Source: Burkholderia sp. BCC0506 (lineage in GTDB: Bacteria > Pseudomonadota > Gammaproteobacteria > Burkholderiales > Burkholderiaceae). From it: a stretch of 64,000 nt of DNA. The stretch spans positions 434,001 to 498,000 of the forward strand of contig NZ_CADFEN010000005.1 of assembly GCF_902833145.1 (NCBI RefSeq), read 5' to 3'. The position numbers and the translations under genes were made by a program. Position 1 is the stretch's first letter; every line of letters begins with the position of its first letter. Below are positions 24,984 to 32,928 of this stretch, one piece after another. The notes below the pieces were generated by a model. It was not told where the DNA came from, ran no database searches, and worked only from the letters and a program-made list of their open reading frames with translations.

Positions 24984-25857
24984 AATCGACGCGCGCCGGC
25001 CGCTCGAGCCGGCGGCGGTCGCGCTGCTGCAGGCGGTCGGCGCGGCCTGCGCGCGGCTCGACGCGGCATTCGTCGTGGCCGGCGCGACCGCGCGCGACAT
25101 CCTGATGTGGCATGTCCACGGCATCCGTCCGGTGCGTGCGACGCGCGACGTCGACGTCGCCGTGTGCGCGGTCAGCTGGCCGTTTCATGAACGGCTCGTC
25201 GATGCACTCGTCGCGACCGGGCAGTTCGCGCGCGCGCCGAAGCATCGGCAAAAGCTGCTGTTCGACAGCGGCTCGCCGGGTTTTCGCACCGAACTCGATC
25301 TGGTGCCGTTCGGGCCGCTCGAAACGCCGCCCGGCGAGATCGCATGGCCGCCGGGCGGCGACTTCGTGCTGAACGTGCTGGGGTTTCAGGAGGCGGTCGA
25401 TACGGCGCTCGCCGTGTCGATCGGCGCCGGCATCACGGTGCCGGTGGCGAGCCTGCCGGCGCTCGCGCTGCTGAAGCTGCTCGCGTGGAAGGACCGGCGC
25501 GCGCGCCAGAACAGCGACGCGTACGACCTGCTGTTCCTGCTCACGCATTTTCACGACGCGGGCAATCGCGAGCGGATCTGGGACGTCGCGCCCGACCTGC
25601 TCGAACGACATGGCTTCCAGCCGGAGCTGGCGGCAGCGGCGCTGCTCGCACGCGACGCGAAGCGGATCGCGTCACCGCACACGCACGACGCCATTCACGC
25701 GCTGTTATCCGACGACGCGACTTACGCGACGCTCGGACAGGATCTGCAGGCCCGCGCGTTCGCGCTGTTGCCCGGTGAATTCAATGACGACGCGGACCGG
25801 TATCTCGATGCGTTCCGCGACGGCTTCCTGGCGGATCCGCTCGTCCATCGGGCGTGA
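24952..25857 (+). CDS. AbiEii-like nucleotidyltransferase, putative type IV toxin
   Basis: This 301-residue protein (start MTDTSPTRPLEID) has the nucleotidyltransferase core. A GATARDILMWHVHG segment near residues 42-55 corresponds to the G-x-DLL region, and RATRDVDVAVCAV (about 61-73) holds the Asp-x-Asp metal pair. SGSPGFRTELDLVPFG supplies a further Asp. LALLKLLAWKDRRARQNSDAYDLLFLL, in two parts, is typical of AbiEii/MenA-like proteins. Such toxins modify RNA (for example tRNA) or other targets and act in phage defence or growth arrest. Overlap with the AbiEi-like gene suggests coupling. Toxicity is inferred only. Confidence 0.7.
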   Translation: MTDTSPTRPLEIDARRPLEPAAVALLQAVGAACARLDAAFVVAGATARDILMWHVHGIRPVRATRDVDVAVCAVSWPFHERLVDALVATGQFARAPKHRQKLLFDSGSPGFRTELDLVPFGPLETPPGEIAWPPGGDFVLNVLGFQEAVDTALAVSIGAGITVPVASLPALALLKLLAWKDRRARQNSDAYDLLFLLTHFHDAGNRERIWDVAPDLLERHGFQPELAAAALLARDAKRIASPHTHDAIHALLSDDATYATLGQDLQARAFALLPGEFNDDADRYLDAFRDGFLADPLVHRA

Positions 25858-25879
25858 CATCACGCCGGTCACGCCGTTT

Positions 25880-26098
25880 TCACCGTCCTGCCCGGGTCGG
25901 CTCGACGACGAAGCCGGAATCGGCGAGCGGCTCGTTTGCAAAGGACAGCCACGTCGGACGTACCGGACCGACCGGACACAGCAGTAACGCGCCACCTTCG
26001 CGGCGGATCTCCAGTTCGGTCACGTCGTTGAATTCAAGGCCCTTCGGAATGCGGACGGCCTGTTGGCCGTCGACCGTCAAGAGGGAAACAGTGCGCAT
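25880..26098 (-). CDS. VapB-type (AbrB/SpoVT domain) antitoxin, apparently without its toxin
   Basis: The 72-residue protein begins MRTVSLLTVDGQQAVRIPKG, the hallmark N-terminal swapped-hairpin DNA-binding domain of VapB/MazE-type antitoxins, followed by LEFNDVTELEIRREGGALLL. ATG 26098 has GGAG 6 bases upstream. An in-frame ATG at 26110 lacks one, so the shorter start is preferred. A vapC (PIN-domain) gene would normally follow directly, but the next gene downstream on this strand is absent and the convergent AbiEii-like gene ends 22 bases away. It is therefore an orphan antitoxin or the remainder of a lost pair. Confidence 0.72.
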   Translation of the reverse strand: MRTVSLLTVDGQQAVRIPKGLEFNDVTELEIRREGGALLLCPVGPVRPTWLSFANEPLADSGFVVEPTRAGR

Positions 26099-26257
26099 GA
26101 ACGACTCCATGTAACGAATACGTTCGCCTACTCGAGGCATCGGCTGACACCTGTCAACACGGGCCGTCGGCTTCCTGTCGCGAATGGCCGATACCCCGGC
26201 CTCCAGCGAGCGGCGCGAAGCATCGTCCGGCCGCACCGACGCCGCGTGCCCGCCCCG

Positions 26258-27274
26258 TCACGGCAACCGGAACGTGTCAAAAAACGTATCGCGCTCGATC
26301 ACCGTGAGCGCCGCGCGCTTGTGCGGGAAATCGAATTCCTTCAGCGTATGGAAGCCGAGCCGGTGCATGTACGCGATATGCCGCACGTGATCGACGCGCG
26401 GTTCGCCGACGAGCCGCTGCGTACGCGGTTCGTCGACGAACATGTAGTGCAGCACCCCGCTCCACCATGCATGCAGCTTGCCGGCGCTCTGGAAGCGCGA
26501 GTCGCCGATCAGCAGGTGCAGCCCGCGATCGTAGTCGTGCGCGTCGTAGAACGGCGCGAGGCGGTCCTCCTTCGCCCAGTAGAACTCGAAATAGCCGAAC
26601 GGCGTGTCGTCGAAATAGCCGATCATCGGGTGCATGTGCGGGTCGGCCAGCCGTTCGGCGAGATACGCCGCATGCTCGTCGCGCGTGCCGCGCTGGTCCC
26701 AGAAATGCGCGACGCGGTCGAGGTTCATCCAGCCGCTGAACAAGTCCGCGTGCGCGTCGATGTCGACGGTGCGCAGGCTGAACGTCATGCCGACCTGCGG
26801 CATGTAGCGCGCATAGATCTCGCCGGCCGGCGACGGCGGCCGCACCGGATGCCGATGGCCGTTCGTGATCGCGTAGCGCAGCGGCATCCCGCCCGACGCG
26901 CTCGCCTTCAGCCACGGCCGCGGATTCTGCCAGAACGTCGTGCGCGACACGGTGAACCGCAGCGTGTCGCCCGCGACCTGCGCGCCGTCGATCACGCCTT
27001 CGCGCACCGCACGCGCGACGTACGCTGCCACGGCCGCTGCGTCGGCGCCGCCAAGGGGCACCGAGATCGTCGCCGCGTCGTGCCGCGTGTCGGTGTTGAA
27101 CAGCGCGACGAACGTCGCGAGCAGCGCGTCCGGCGCGTCGTCGGGCCGCCATGCGTCGAGCGCATGCTCGACGACGGCCGCCGCCTGCCCGCGCGCGGCG
27201 CCGTCGAGCGCGGCGGCCACTTCACCTTCGACGGCATCGGCGGCGCCGGCCGGTTTCGTCAGCGTGTCTTGCAT
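26258..27274 (-). CDS. orbL: OrbL, N5-hydroxyornithine acyltransferase of ornibactin synthesis
   Basis: The 338-residue protein starts MQDTLTKPAGAADAVEGEV, overlapping the pvdF stop (TGATG); an ATG two codons earlier is also possible. The C-terminal half is a GNAT-type siderophore acyltransferase domain of the IucB/AlcB/RhbD kind: HMHPMIGYFDDTPFGYFEFY, AKEDRLAPFYDAHDYDRG, LHLLIGDSRFQS, YMFVDEPRTQRLVGEPRVD. It would acylate N5-hydroxyornithine, position 1 of ornibactin, with a 3-hydroxy fatty acid. It is the last gene of the orbI operon. OrbK upstream is a paralogue with a more divergent C-terminus. Confidence 0.87.
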   Translation of the reverse strand: MQDTLTKPAGAADAVEGEVAAALDGAARGQAAAVVEHALDAWRPDDAPDALLATFVALFNTDTRHDAATISVPLGGADAAAVAAYVARAVREGVIDGAQVAGDTLRFTVSRTTFWQNPRPWLKASASGGMPLRYAITNGHRHPVRPPSPAGEIYARYMPQVGMTFSLRTVDIDAHADLFSGWMNLDRVAHFWDQRGTRDEHAAYLAERLADPHMHPMIGYFDDTPFGYFEFYWAKEDRLAPFYDAHDYDRGLHLLIGDSRFQSAGKLHAWWSGVLHYMFVDEPRTQRLVGEPRVDHVRHIAYMHRLGFHTLKEFDFPHKRAALTVIERDTFFDTFRLP

Positions 27275-28113
27275 CACCATGCTCCCGCGTCGTGACGGTC
27301 GGCGAGGACGTGCAGCCCGCGCTCGAGCGCCGGAAACAGGCTGCGCTGGAAGTTGTTCCAGCGCAGCTCGAGGATCGTGTCGTCCGGTGCGATCGGCGTG
27401 TCGAGCACGTCGTAGATCACCTCGCCGGAATCGATACCGTTGTCGACGTAGTGGAACGACGCGCCCGTCATCGTCACGGGTTCGACGGACGACGTCGCGC
27501 CGGTCGCCCAGTCGACCCGTTCGCCGCGTGCGCCGTGCAGCGCGTCGAGCGTCGCCCACGCGCCGCGCCGCTGGTACGGCGAATCGTCGGCCGTGATGCC
27601 CGGATGGATGTTCGCGATGCGCCGGTGAAAGCGCGCGCCCGGCCGCACGAGTTCGTCGAGGATCACGAGCAGCCCGTCGAGCACGACGATGTCGGCGTCG
27701 AGTTCGAGCAGGCGCTCGAGCAGGCGGCGCTCGAACGCCTGCTTGCCGGCTGCGCGCTCGCGCGCGTCGCGCGGCAGCCGCCGGTACGTCGACGGGATCG
27801 TGCAGAACAGTTCGTCGACCGGCCGGCCCTGCACGGTCAGGCCTTCCGGCAGGATCCACGGACGGCCCGGCGTGCGCGCGAAACCGTAGTCGGCCACTTT
27901 CGCGCGGTCGGCCGGCGAGCCTTCGTCGTCGTCGACGATCACGCCCTGGAGCGTGTAGCGTTCGCCGAGCGGCGAATCGTTCAGGCGTTCGACGAGGAAT
28001 TCGAGCGGCGCCTTCATGTAGCGCGTGCCGCCGCGATAGGCGACCGGCTGGCCGGCGCGATCGGCCGCGCCATTGCGCAGCGACTGGATATAGACGAGAT
28101 TTTTCTTCGGCAT
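27274..28113 (-). CDS. pvdF: PvdF, N5-hydroxyornithine formyltransferase
   Basis: This 279-residue protein starts MPKKNLVYIQSLRNGAADRA. It has the methionyl-tRNA/GAR-formyltransferase fold features: DIVVLDGLLVILDELV, HRRIANIHPGITADDSPYQR with the catalytic-type Asn/His pair, and TGASFHYVDNGIDSGEVIYD. It uses N10-formyl-tetrahydrofolate to formylate N5-hydroxyornithine, the last amino acid of ornibactin. The longer frame beginning at 28155 lacks a better start. It lies between the receptor orbA and orbL in the orbI operon. Confidence 0.9.
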   Translation of the reverse strand: MPKKNLVYIQSLRNGAADRAGQPVAYRGGTRYMKAPLEFLVERLNDSPLGERYTLQGVIVDDDEGSPADRAKVADYGFARTPGRPWILPEGLTVQGRPVDELFCTIPSTYRRLPRDARERAAGKQAFERRLLERLLELDADIVVLDGLLVILDELVRPGARFHRRIANIHPGITADDSPYQRRGAWATLDALHGARGERVDWATGATSSVEPVTMTGASFHYVDNGIDSGEVIYDVLDTPIAPDDTILELRWNNFQRSLFPALERGLHVLADRHDAGAW

Positions 28114-28200
28114 GGATGCGTCGTGGAAAAGCGGAACGAAGGCGCCGCGGTGCACCCGCGCCGGCCACGAAGGCCGGCCGGCGAGCCGCGGCGCGCGACG

Positions 28201-30441
28201 TCACCAGTTGTATTTCGCGGTCGCGATCACCGTGCGGTCGGTCCCGAAAATGCAGACGTTCGTCGACTGGCAACCGCTGATGTAGTGGCGGTTGAACAGG
28301 TTCGTCCCGTTCACGGCGAACCGCCAGTTACGCGTGTCGTAATGCAGGCCCGCGTCGAACAGCGTGACGCTCGATACCGTCAGCGAGTTGTCGGCCGCAC
28401 CGGCCGACGCGCTCTGGTAACGAATGCCGCCGCCCAGGCCGAAGCCGGCGAGCGGCCCCGTGTGCCACGTCCAGTCGGTCCACAGCGACGCCATCTGGCG
28501 CGGGCGCGGAATGTCGACCGGCCAGTTGTTCAGCGAGACGTCGTTGGCCTGCACGTTCTTCACGTCCTGATAGACGTACGACGCGATCACCGACAGGTTC
28601 CGCGTGACCTTGCCGGTCGCGCTCAGCTCGATCCCGCGCGAGCGCACTTCGCCCGTCTGCACCGACTTCGTGCCGGTCGTGTCCTGGCTCGGCAGCGCCG
28701 ACGTGAGCACGTTGGTCTGGTTGATCTGGTAGATCGCCGCGTTCAGCATCAGGTTCTTGCCGGGCGGCTGCCAGCGCAGGCCGGCTTCGATCTGCTTGCC
28801 GCGCGTCGGCTGCGGCAGCCCGCCGCCGACCAGGTTCACGCCGATCAGCGGATTGAACGACGTCGCGTAGCTGACGTACGGCGACAGCCCGTAATCGCCC
28901 TGGTACGTGAGGCCGACGCGGCCGGTGAACGCCGTGACGTCCGCCTTCGTCGACGTGCCGGCCGCACGGTCGTCCTGCCGCATGTTGACCCAGTCCTCGC
29001 GGCCGCCGAGCGTCAGCGTCCACCGGTTCCACTTGATCTGGTCCTGCGCGTACAGGCCGAACGTGTTCATCGTCGTGTACGTGTTGGTGCGGAACGTCGC
29101 GTCGGGCGTGAACACCGCCGTCGTGACGGGCTGGTACACCGGGTTGTAGATATTCAGCCGCGGCGCGGCGGCGAGCCATTCGCTGTCGGTCGCGGTCTGC
29201 CGGTTGTACTGGAAGCCGAGCAGCAGCGTGTGCTGGAGCGGGCCCGTCGCGAAGCGGCCTTCGAGGTTGTTGTCGATGTCGAAGCGGCTGTAGTTCATCT
29301 GGAACACGCCGGCCCAGCGCGACACGTCGGTCGTGCTGCCTTCGACGAAGCCGTTGCCGAACACCGAGCCGTTGTCGAGCGACAGGTGCATCAGGCGCGT
29401 GTTCTGACGGAACGTCCAGGCGGGCGTCAGGTTGCGCTCGAACTGGTAACCGACCGACCACTGCTTCTTGCGGTAGTAGTTGAAGTTGCCGTCGCCTTCG
29501 TAGACGTCCTTGTCGATCTGGCCGTTCGGGTTCGGCAGCACCGTGCCTTGCGCGGGCAGGAAGTTCGACGAGATGTCGCCCCAGTCCTGCAGGTAGGTCG
29601 CGGACAGCGTCAGCGACGTATCCGCGTCCGGGCGCCAGCGGAACGACGGCGCGAGCGCGACGCGCTGGTCGTTGTTCGGGCCCGTCAGCGCGTTGCCGTC
29701 GCGCGCGACGCCGACGAACCGGTACGCATACTTGCCGTCCGGGTCGAGCTTGTCGCCGACGTCGATCATGAACTGCTTGCGCGCGTAGTTGCCGATCTGC
29801 ACACCGGCTTCGCGCACGCGCTCGCCGTCGGCGAGCTTGGTGTGCACGTCGACGATCGCGCCCGGATCGCCCGCGCCGTACAGCACCGAGGTCGGCCCGC
29901 GCAGCACGCTGATGCTGTCGATCATGTACGGATCGACGCGCCAGCTCGCGAGGTTGATCGTGTTCGGCACCTGCAGCCCGTCCACGTAGGCGGTCGGCGT
30001 GAAGCCGCGCAGCGCCGCGTACCAGTCGGAGCGGTTGTCCGACCCGTACGACGAGAAGCCCGGCACGTAGCGCAGCGCCGCGTTCACGTCGGTGGCGCCG
30101 GTCATCTCGATCTGCTGCGCGGTGACGACGTTGATCGTCTGCGGGATCTCGTCGAGCGGCGTGTCGGTCTTGGTGCCGGTCGTGCTGCGCTTGGCGACGA
30201 GCCCGACCGTGCCGTCTCCCGCCGAGGCCGCGTTGACGGTGATCGCCGGCAGCGTGCCGTTTTGCGCGGCGGTCGACGGTTGCGCCGTCGCGCCGCCTGA
30301 TGCACTGCTGGCCGACGCCGCGGCGCCTGCGTTCACGGCCGGCGCCGTCTGGGCGTATGCGTGCCCTGCCGCCGCCATACCGAACGCCACGCTTGCCGCG
30401 GCTGCGATCGCACGCACACGCGTGCCTGTTGCCCACTCCAT
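28201..30441 (-). CDS. orbA: OrbA, ferri-ornibactin TonB-dependent receptor
   Basis: The 746-residue protein starts MEWATGTRVRAIAAAASVAF, preceded by a purine-rich site; a GTG 15 bases upstream is an alternative. A signal peptide ends at HAYAQ near residue 32. The plug domain (TPLDEIPQTINVVTAQQIEM, VNAALRYVPGFSSYGSDNRS, ISVLRGPTSVLYGAGDPGA) is followed by a barrel ending in TVIATAKYNW. There is no N-terminal STN signalling domain, which fits control of OrbS by Fur and not by a receptor/anti-sigma relay. It imports ferric ornibactin across the outer membrane with TonB energy. It sits between pvdA and pvdF in the biosynthetic operon. Confidence 0.93.
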   Translation of the reverse strand: MEWATGTRVRAIAAAASVAFGMAAAGHAYAQTAPAVNAGAAASASSASGGATAQPSTAAQNGTLPAITVNAASAGDGTVGLVAKRSTTGTKTDTPLDEIPQTINVVTAQQIEMTGATDVNAALRYVPGFSSYGSDNRSDWYAALRGFTPTAYVDGLQVPNTINLASWRVDPYMIDSISVLRGPTSVLYGAGDPGAIVDVHTKLADGERVREAGVQIGNYARKQFMIDVGDKLDPDGKYAYRFVGVARDGNALTGPNNDQRVALAPSFRWRPDADTSLTLSATYLQDWGDISSNFLPAQGTVLPNPNGQIDKDVYEGDGNFNYYRKKQWSVGYQFERNLTPAWTFRQNTRLMHLSLDNGSVFGNGFVEGSTTDVSRWAGVFQMNYSRFDIDNNLEGRFATGPLQHTLLLGFQYNRQTATDSEWLAAAPRLNIYNPVYQPVTTAVFTPDATFRTNTYTTMNTFGLYAQDQIKWNRWTLTLGGREDWVNMRQDDRAAGTSTKADVTAFTGRVGLTYQGDYGLSPYVSYATSFNPLIGVNLVGGGLPQPTRGKQIEAGLRWQPPGKNLMLNAAIYQINQTNVLTSALPSQDTTGTKSVQTGEVRSRGIELSATGKVTRNLSVIASYVYQDVKNVQANDVSLNNWPVDIPRPRQMASLWTDWTWHTGPLAGFGLGGGIRYQSASAGAADNSLTVSSVTLFDAGLHYDTRNWRFAVNGTNLFNRHYISGCQSTNVCIFGTDRTVIATAKYNW

Positions 30442-30487
30442 CTTCTTCTGCTCCACTTTTTCGATGCGGTCTCCGACCGCGCCTTTG

Positions 30488-31864
30488 TCAAAGAGCGAAA
30501 GCCATCCGGCCTGCGCTCACCCCGTTGTTCAGTCGTTTTTCATGCGTGGCCCGCGCCGCGCCGTCGTCGTGCGCGGACGCGATGCCGGCTTCGAGCGACG
30601 CGCAGATTTCGTCCGCGCGGCGCGCCAGTACCGACAGCAGCGTGTCGGACAGGCCGTGGCTGTCTTCGCAGCAGCCTTGCAGGTAGATGTGCGGCGTGAA
30701 GTGCTCGGGCGTCGCGAGCCGGTAGTCGCGCGTGACGTCGCCGCGCGTGAGCGCGTCGCCCAGGTGCGGCGCGAGCCCGTCGAGCAGCGCGGAATGCGTG
30801 TCGCGGCGGTAGCCGGTCGCGAGCACGAGCGCGTCGAAACGCTCGACGCGCGTGGCGCCGCTCAGCCGGTCGCGCAGCGTCAGCTCGATGCGGCCGTCGG
30901 CCGCGCGCAGCGCGGCCTCGATCGCGCTGTTCGCGAGCAGCGCGTGACGCGGCGTGCCGTCGATGCGCTGCAGGTACAGCATTTCGTAGATCTGTTCGAT
31001 CAGCGGCCGGTCGACCACCGCGTAGTTCGTGTCGCGATAGCGCTCGAGCAGCGCGCGGCGCGCGTCGTGCGGCTGCGCATAGACGACGTCGGTGAATTCG
31101 GGGCTGAAGATTTCGTTGACGAACGGGCTGTCGTCGGCCGGCTTCAAGGCGCCTGCGCGCATCACGAGGCTCGCGTCGACGTGCGGGAAGCGGCGCGCGA
31201 GGTCGATGAACACCTCGGCCGCGCTCTGTCCCGCCCCGATCACCGCGACGCGGCGCCGCTCGCCGCCGGGCGACGCGACGAGCCGGTCGATGTCGGCCAG
31301 GTACGATGACGAATGAATCACGCGGTCGCGGCCGAGCGCGGCGAACGCATAGGGAATCGCCGGTGTGCCGCCGACGCCCACCGACAACGCACGCGTGACG
31401 CGCTGGCGCTCGTGGCCGGCCGCGTCGCGCGACAGCACGCGCAGCGCGTCGATCTTCGCGCCGTCGCCGCGCACCGGTTCGATCCCCAGCACGGTCTCGC
31501 TGTAATGGACGCGATCGTCGAACGCGTCGGCGACCCAGCTCAGGTAGTCGTGGAATTCGACGCGGGTCGGATAGAAGTTCTTCAGGTTGATGAATTCGTT
31601 CAGGCGGCCGCGTTCGAACAGATAGTTGATGAACGTGTAGCGGCTTTTCGGATCGCGCATCGTGACGAGATCCTTCAGAAACGAGATCTGCATCCGGCAG
31701 TCGTCGAGCAGCATCCCGCGATGCCAGCCGAATTCCGGCTGGCGCTCGATGAAGCAATGGGCGAGCGTGTGCGCGCCGCCGCGCTCCGCGAGGCGCACGG
31801 CCAGCGCCAGATTCGACGGCCCGAAGCCGACGCCGATCAGGTCGAATACGGTTTCTCTCTGCAT
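30488..31864 (-). CDS. pvdA: PvdA, L-ornithine N5-monooxygenase
   Basis: The 458-residue flavoprotein begins MQRETVFDLIGVGFGPSNLA, with the FAD-binding GVGFGPSNLALAV at residues 12-24. It has an NADPH-binding VAVIGAGQSAAEVFIDLA near residue 218 and the C-terminal ALVLATGYRRDTH typical of N-hydroxylating monooxygenases. The FLKDLVTMRDPKSRYTFINY segment is strongly conserved in ornithine and lysine hydroxylases. It makes N5-hydroxyornithine, the precursor of both terminal residues of ornibactin, which OrbL/OrbK and PvdF then modify. It lies 32 bases after orbK and 46 bases before orbA. Confidence 0.96.
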   Translation of the reverse strand: MQRETVFDLIGVGFGPSNLALAVRLAERGGAHTLAHCFIERQPEFGWHRGMLLDDCRMQISFLKDLVTMRDPKSRYTFINYLFERGRLNEFINLKNFYPTRVEFHDYLSWVADAFDDRVHYSETVLGIEPVRGDGAKIDALRVLSRDAAGHERQRVTRALSVGVGGTPAIPYAFAALGRDRVIHSSSYLADIDRLVASPGGERRRVAVIGAGQSAAEVFIDLARRFPHVDASLVMRAGALKPADDSPFVNEIFSPEFTDVVYAQPHDARRALLERYRDTNYAVVDRPLIEQIYEMLYLQRIDGTPRHALLANSAIEAALRAADGRIELTLRDRLSGATRVERFDALVLATGYRRDTHSALLDGLAPHLGDALTRGDVTRDYRLATPEHFTPHIYLQGCCEDSHGLSDTLLSVLARRADEICASLEAGIASAHDDGAARATHEKRLNNGVSAGRMAFAL

Positions 31865-31896
31865 GTCTCAGCTCCCTTGTCGGTGAATCCGGCCCG

Positions 31897-32928
31897 TCAG
31901 ACGTGACGGCCGGAGAAGAACGTCTCGCGCAGCGTGCGCATCCACAGCGGCTGCGCGTCGGCCAGCGCGAGACGGCGCTGCCGCGCGAAGCCATGCCGCG
32001 CGAGATGGTCGGCAACCCGCGTGTGGCCGGCCGGAACGGCACAGCCGACCGCTTCGGTACGCAGGTCGTCGAGAAACAGGTAATGGACGACGGACGGCAG
32101 CCAGCCGGCCACGCGATGCGGGCCGCGCCAATGCGGCTCGCCGACCAGCATCCGCAGCCCGCGGTCGTAGTCGCGCGCCGCGACGTGCGGCGCGAGCGCG
32201 TCCTCCTTCAGCCAGAACGCCTCGAAATACGCGAATGGCTCGCCGTCGAAACAGCCGATGAGCGGCGTCACGTGCGGATCGGCTTGCCACGGGCCTTGCG
32301 CGCCGAGCTGGCGAGGCTGTGCGCCCGGCCAGCCGTCGCGCACGCGCGGCTCGTCGAACCAGCGTGCGAGCCGCTCCGTGTCCTCGGCCGGCTGCCAGCC
32401 GCGCAGCGTGAAGCGCACGCCGAGCGCCGGCAGGTCGCGCGCGTAGACGTCGCCGCGCGGTGCGGGCGGACGGCGCGGATGACGCCGGCCGTCGGTGATC
32501 GTCGGCAGCGTCGCGCACGGCAGAGACGGGCCGACGCACCACAGATCGGCCTGCTGCGCCCAGCCGTCGCGCAGGCAGCGGCCGGCGTCGGCGAGGACGC
32601 CGCTCGCGCGCAGCGCGTCGAGGGCGACCGCCGGCCACGCGGCCGGGTCGAGGCGGATCGCCGCGTGGCGCGCGCTGTCAGAAAACGCCGCGGCGAGCGC
32701 GGCCAGCAGCGCGCGCCGCTGATCCGCCGGCGCCGCGCGATGGTTGTAAGCGACGAGGCGCAGCGCGCCGTCGTCGCCGAGTTGCGCGCGCAGCAACTGC
32801 GCGCCGATGCCGTCGCCCTGCGCGACGCGGATCTGCGCGCCGTCGCGCACGGCGAACAGGCCGTCCGCGAACGCGAGGCGGTAGGTATCGAGCATCGTGA
32901 ACCCGTCCGGACGCACTTCAGCCAGCAT
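31897..32928 (-). CDS. orbK: OrbK, siderophore acyltransferase-like protein
   Basis: The 343-residue protein begins MLAEVRPDGFTMLDTYRLAF; its ATG lies inside the end of orbJ (11-base overlap). The C-terminal half is the same IucB/RhbD-type GNAT domain as OrbL: HVTPLIGCFDGEPFAYFEAF, WLKEDALAPHVAARDYDRGL, YLFLDDLRTEAVGC. It departs from OrbL in the region where OrbL has GEPRVDHVR. It probably takes part in acylating N5-hydroxyornithine, either with different acyl chain lengths or as a helper. Division of labour with OrbL cannot be decided from sequence. Confidence 0.85.
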   Translation of the reverse strand: MLAEVRPDGFTMLDTYRLAFADGLFAVRDGAQIRVAQGDGIGAQLLRAQLGDDGALRLVAYNHRAAPADQRRALLAALAAAFSDSARHAAIRLDPAAWPAVALDALRASGVLADAGRCLRDGWAQQADLWCVGPSLPCATLPTITDGRRHPRRPPAPRGDVYARDLPALGVRFTLRGWQPAEDTERLARWFDEPRVRDGWPGAQPRQLGAQGPWQADPHVTPLIGCFDGEPFAYFEAFWLKEDALAPHVAARDYDRGLRMLVGEPHWRGPHRVAGWLPSVVHYLFLDDLRTEAVGCAVPAGHTRVADHLARHGFARQRRLALADAQPLWMRTLRETFFSGRHV

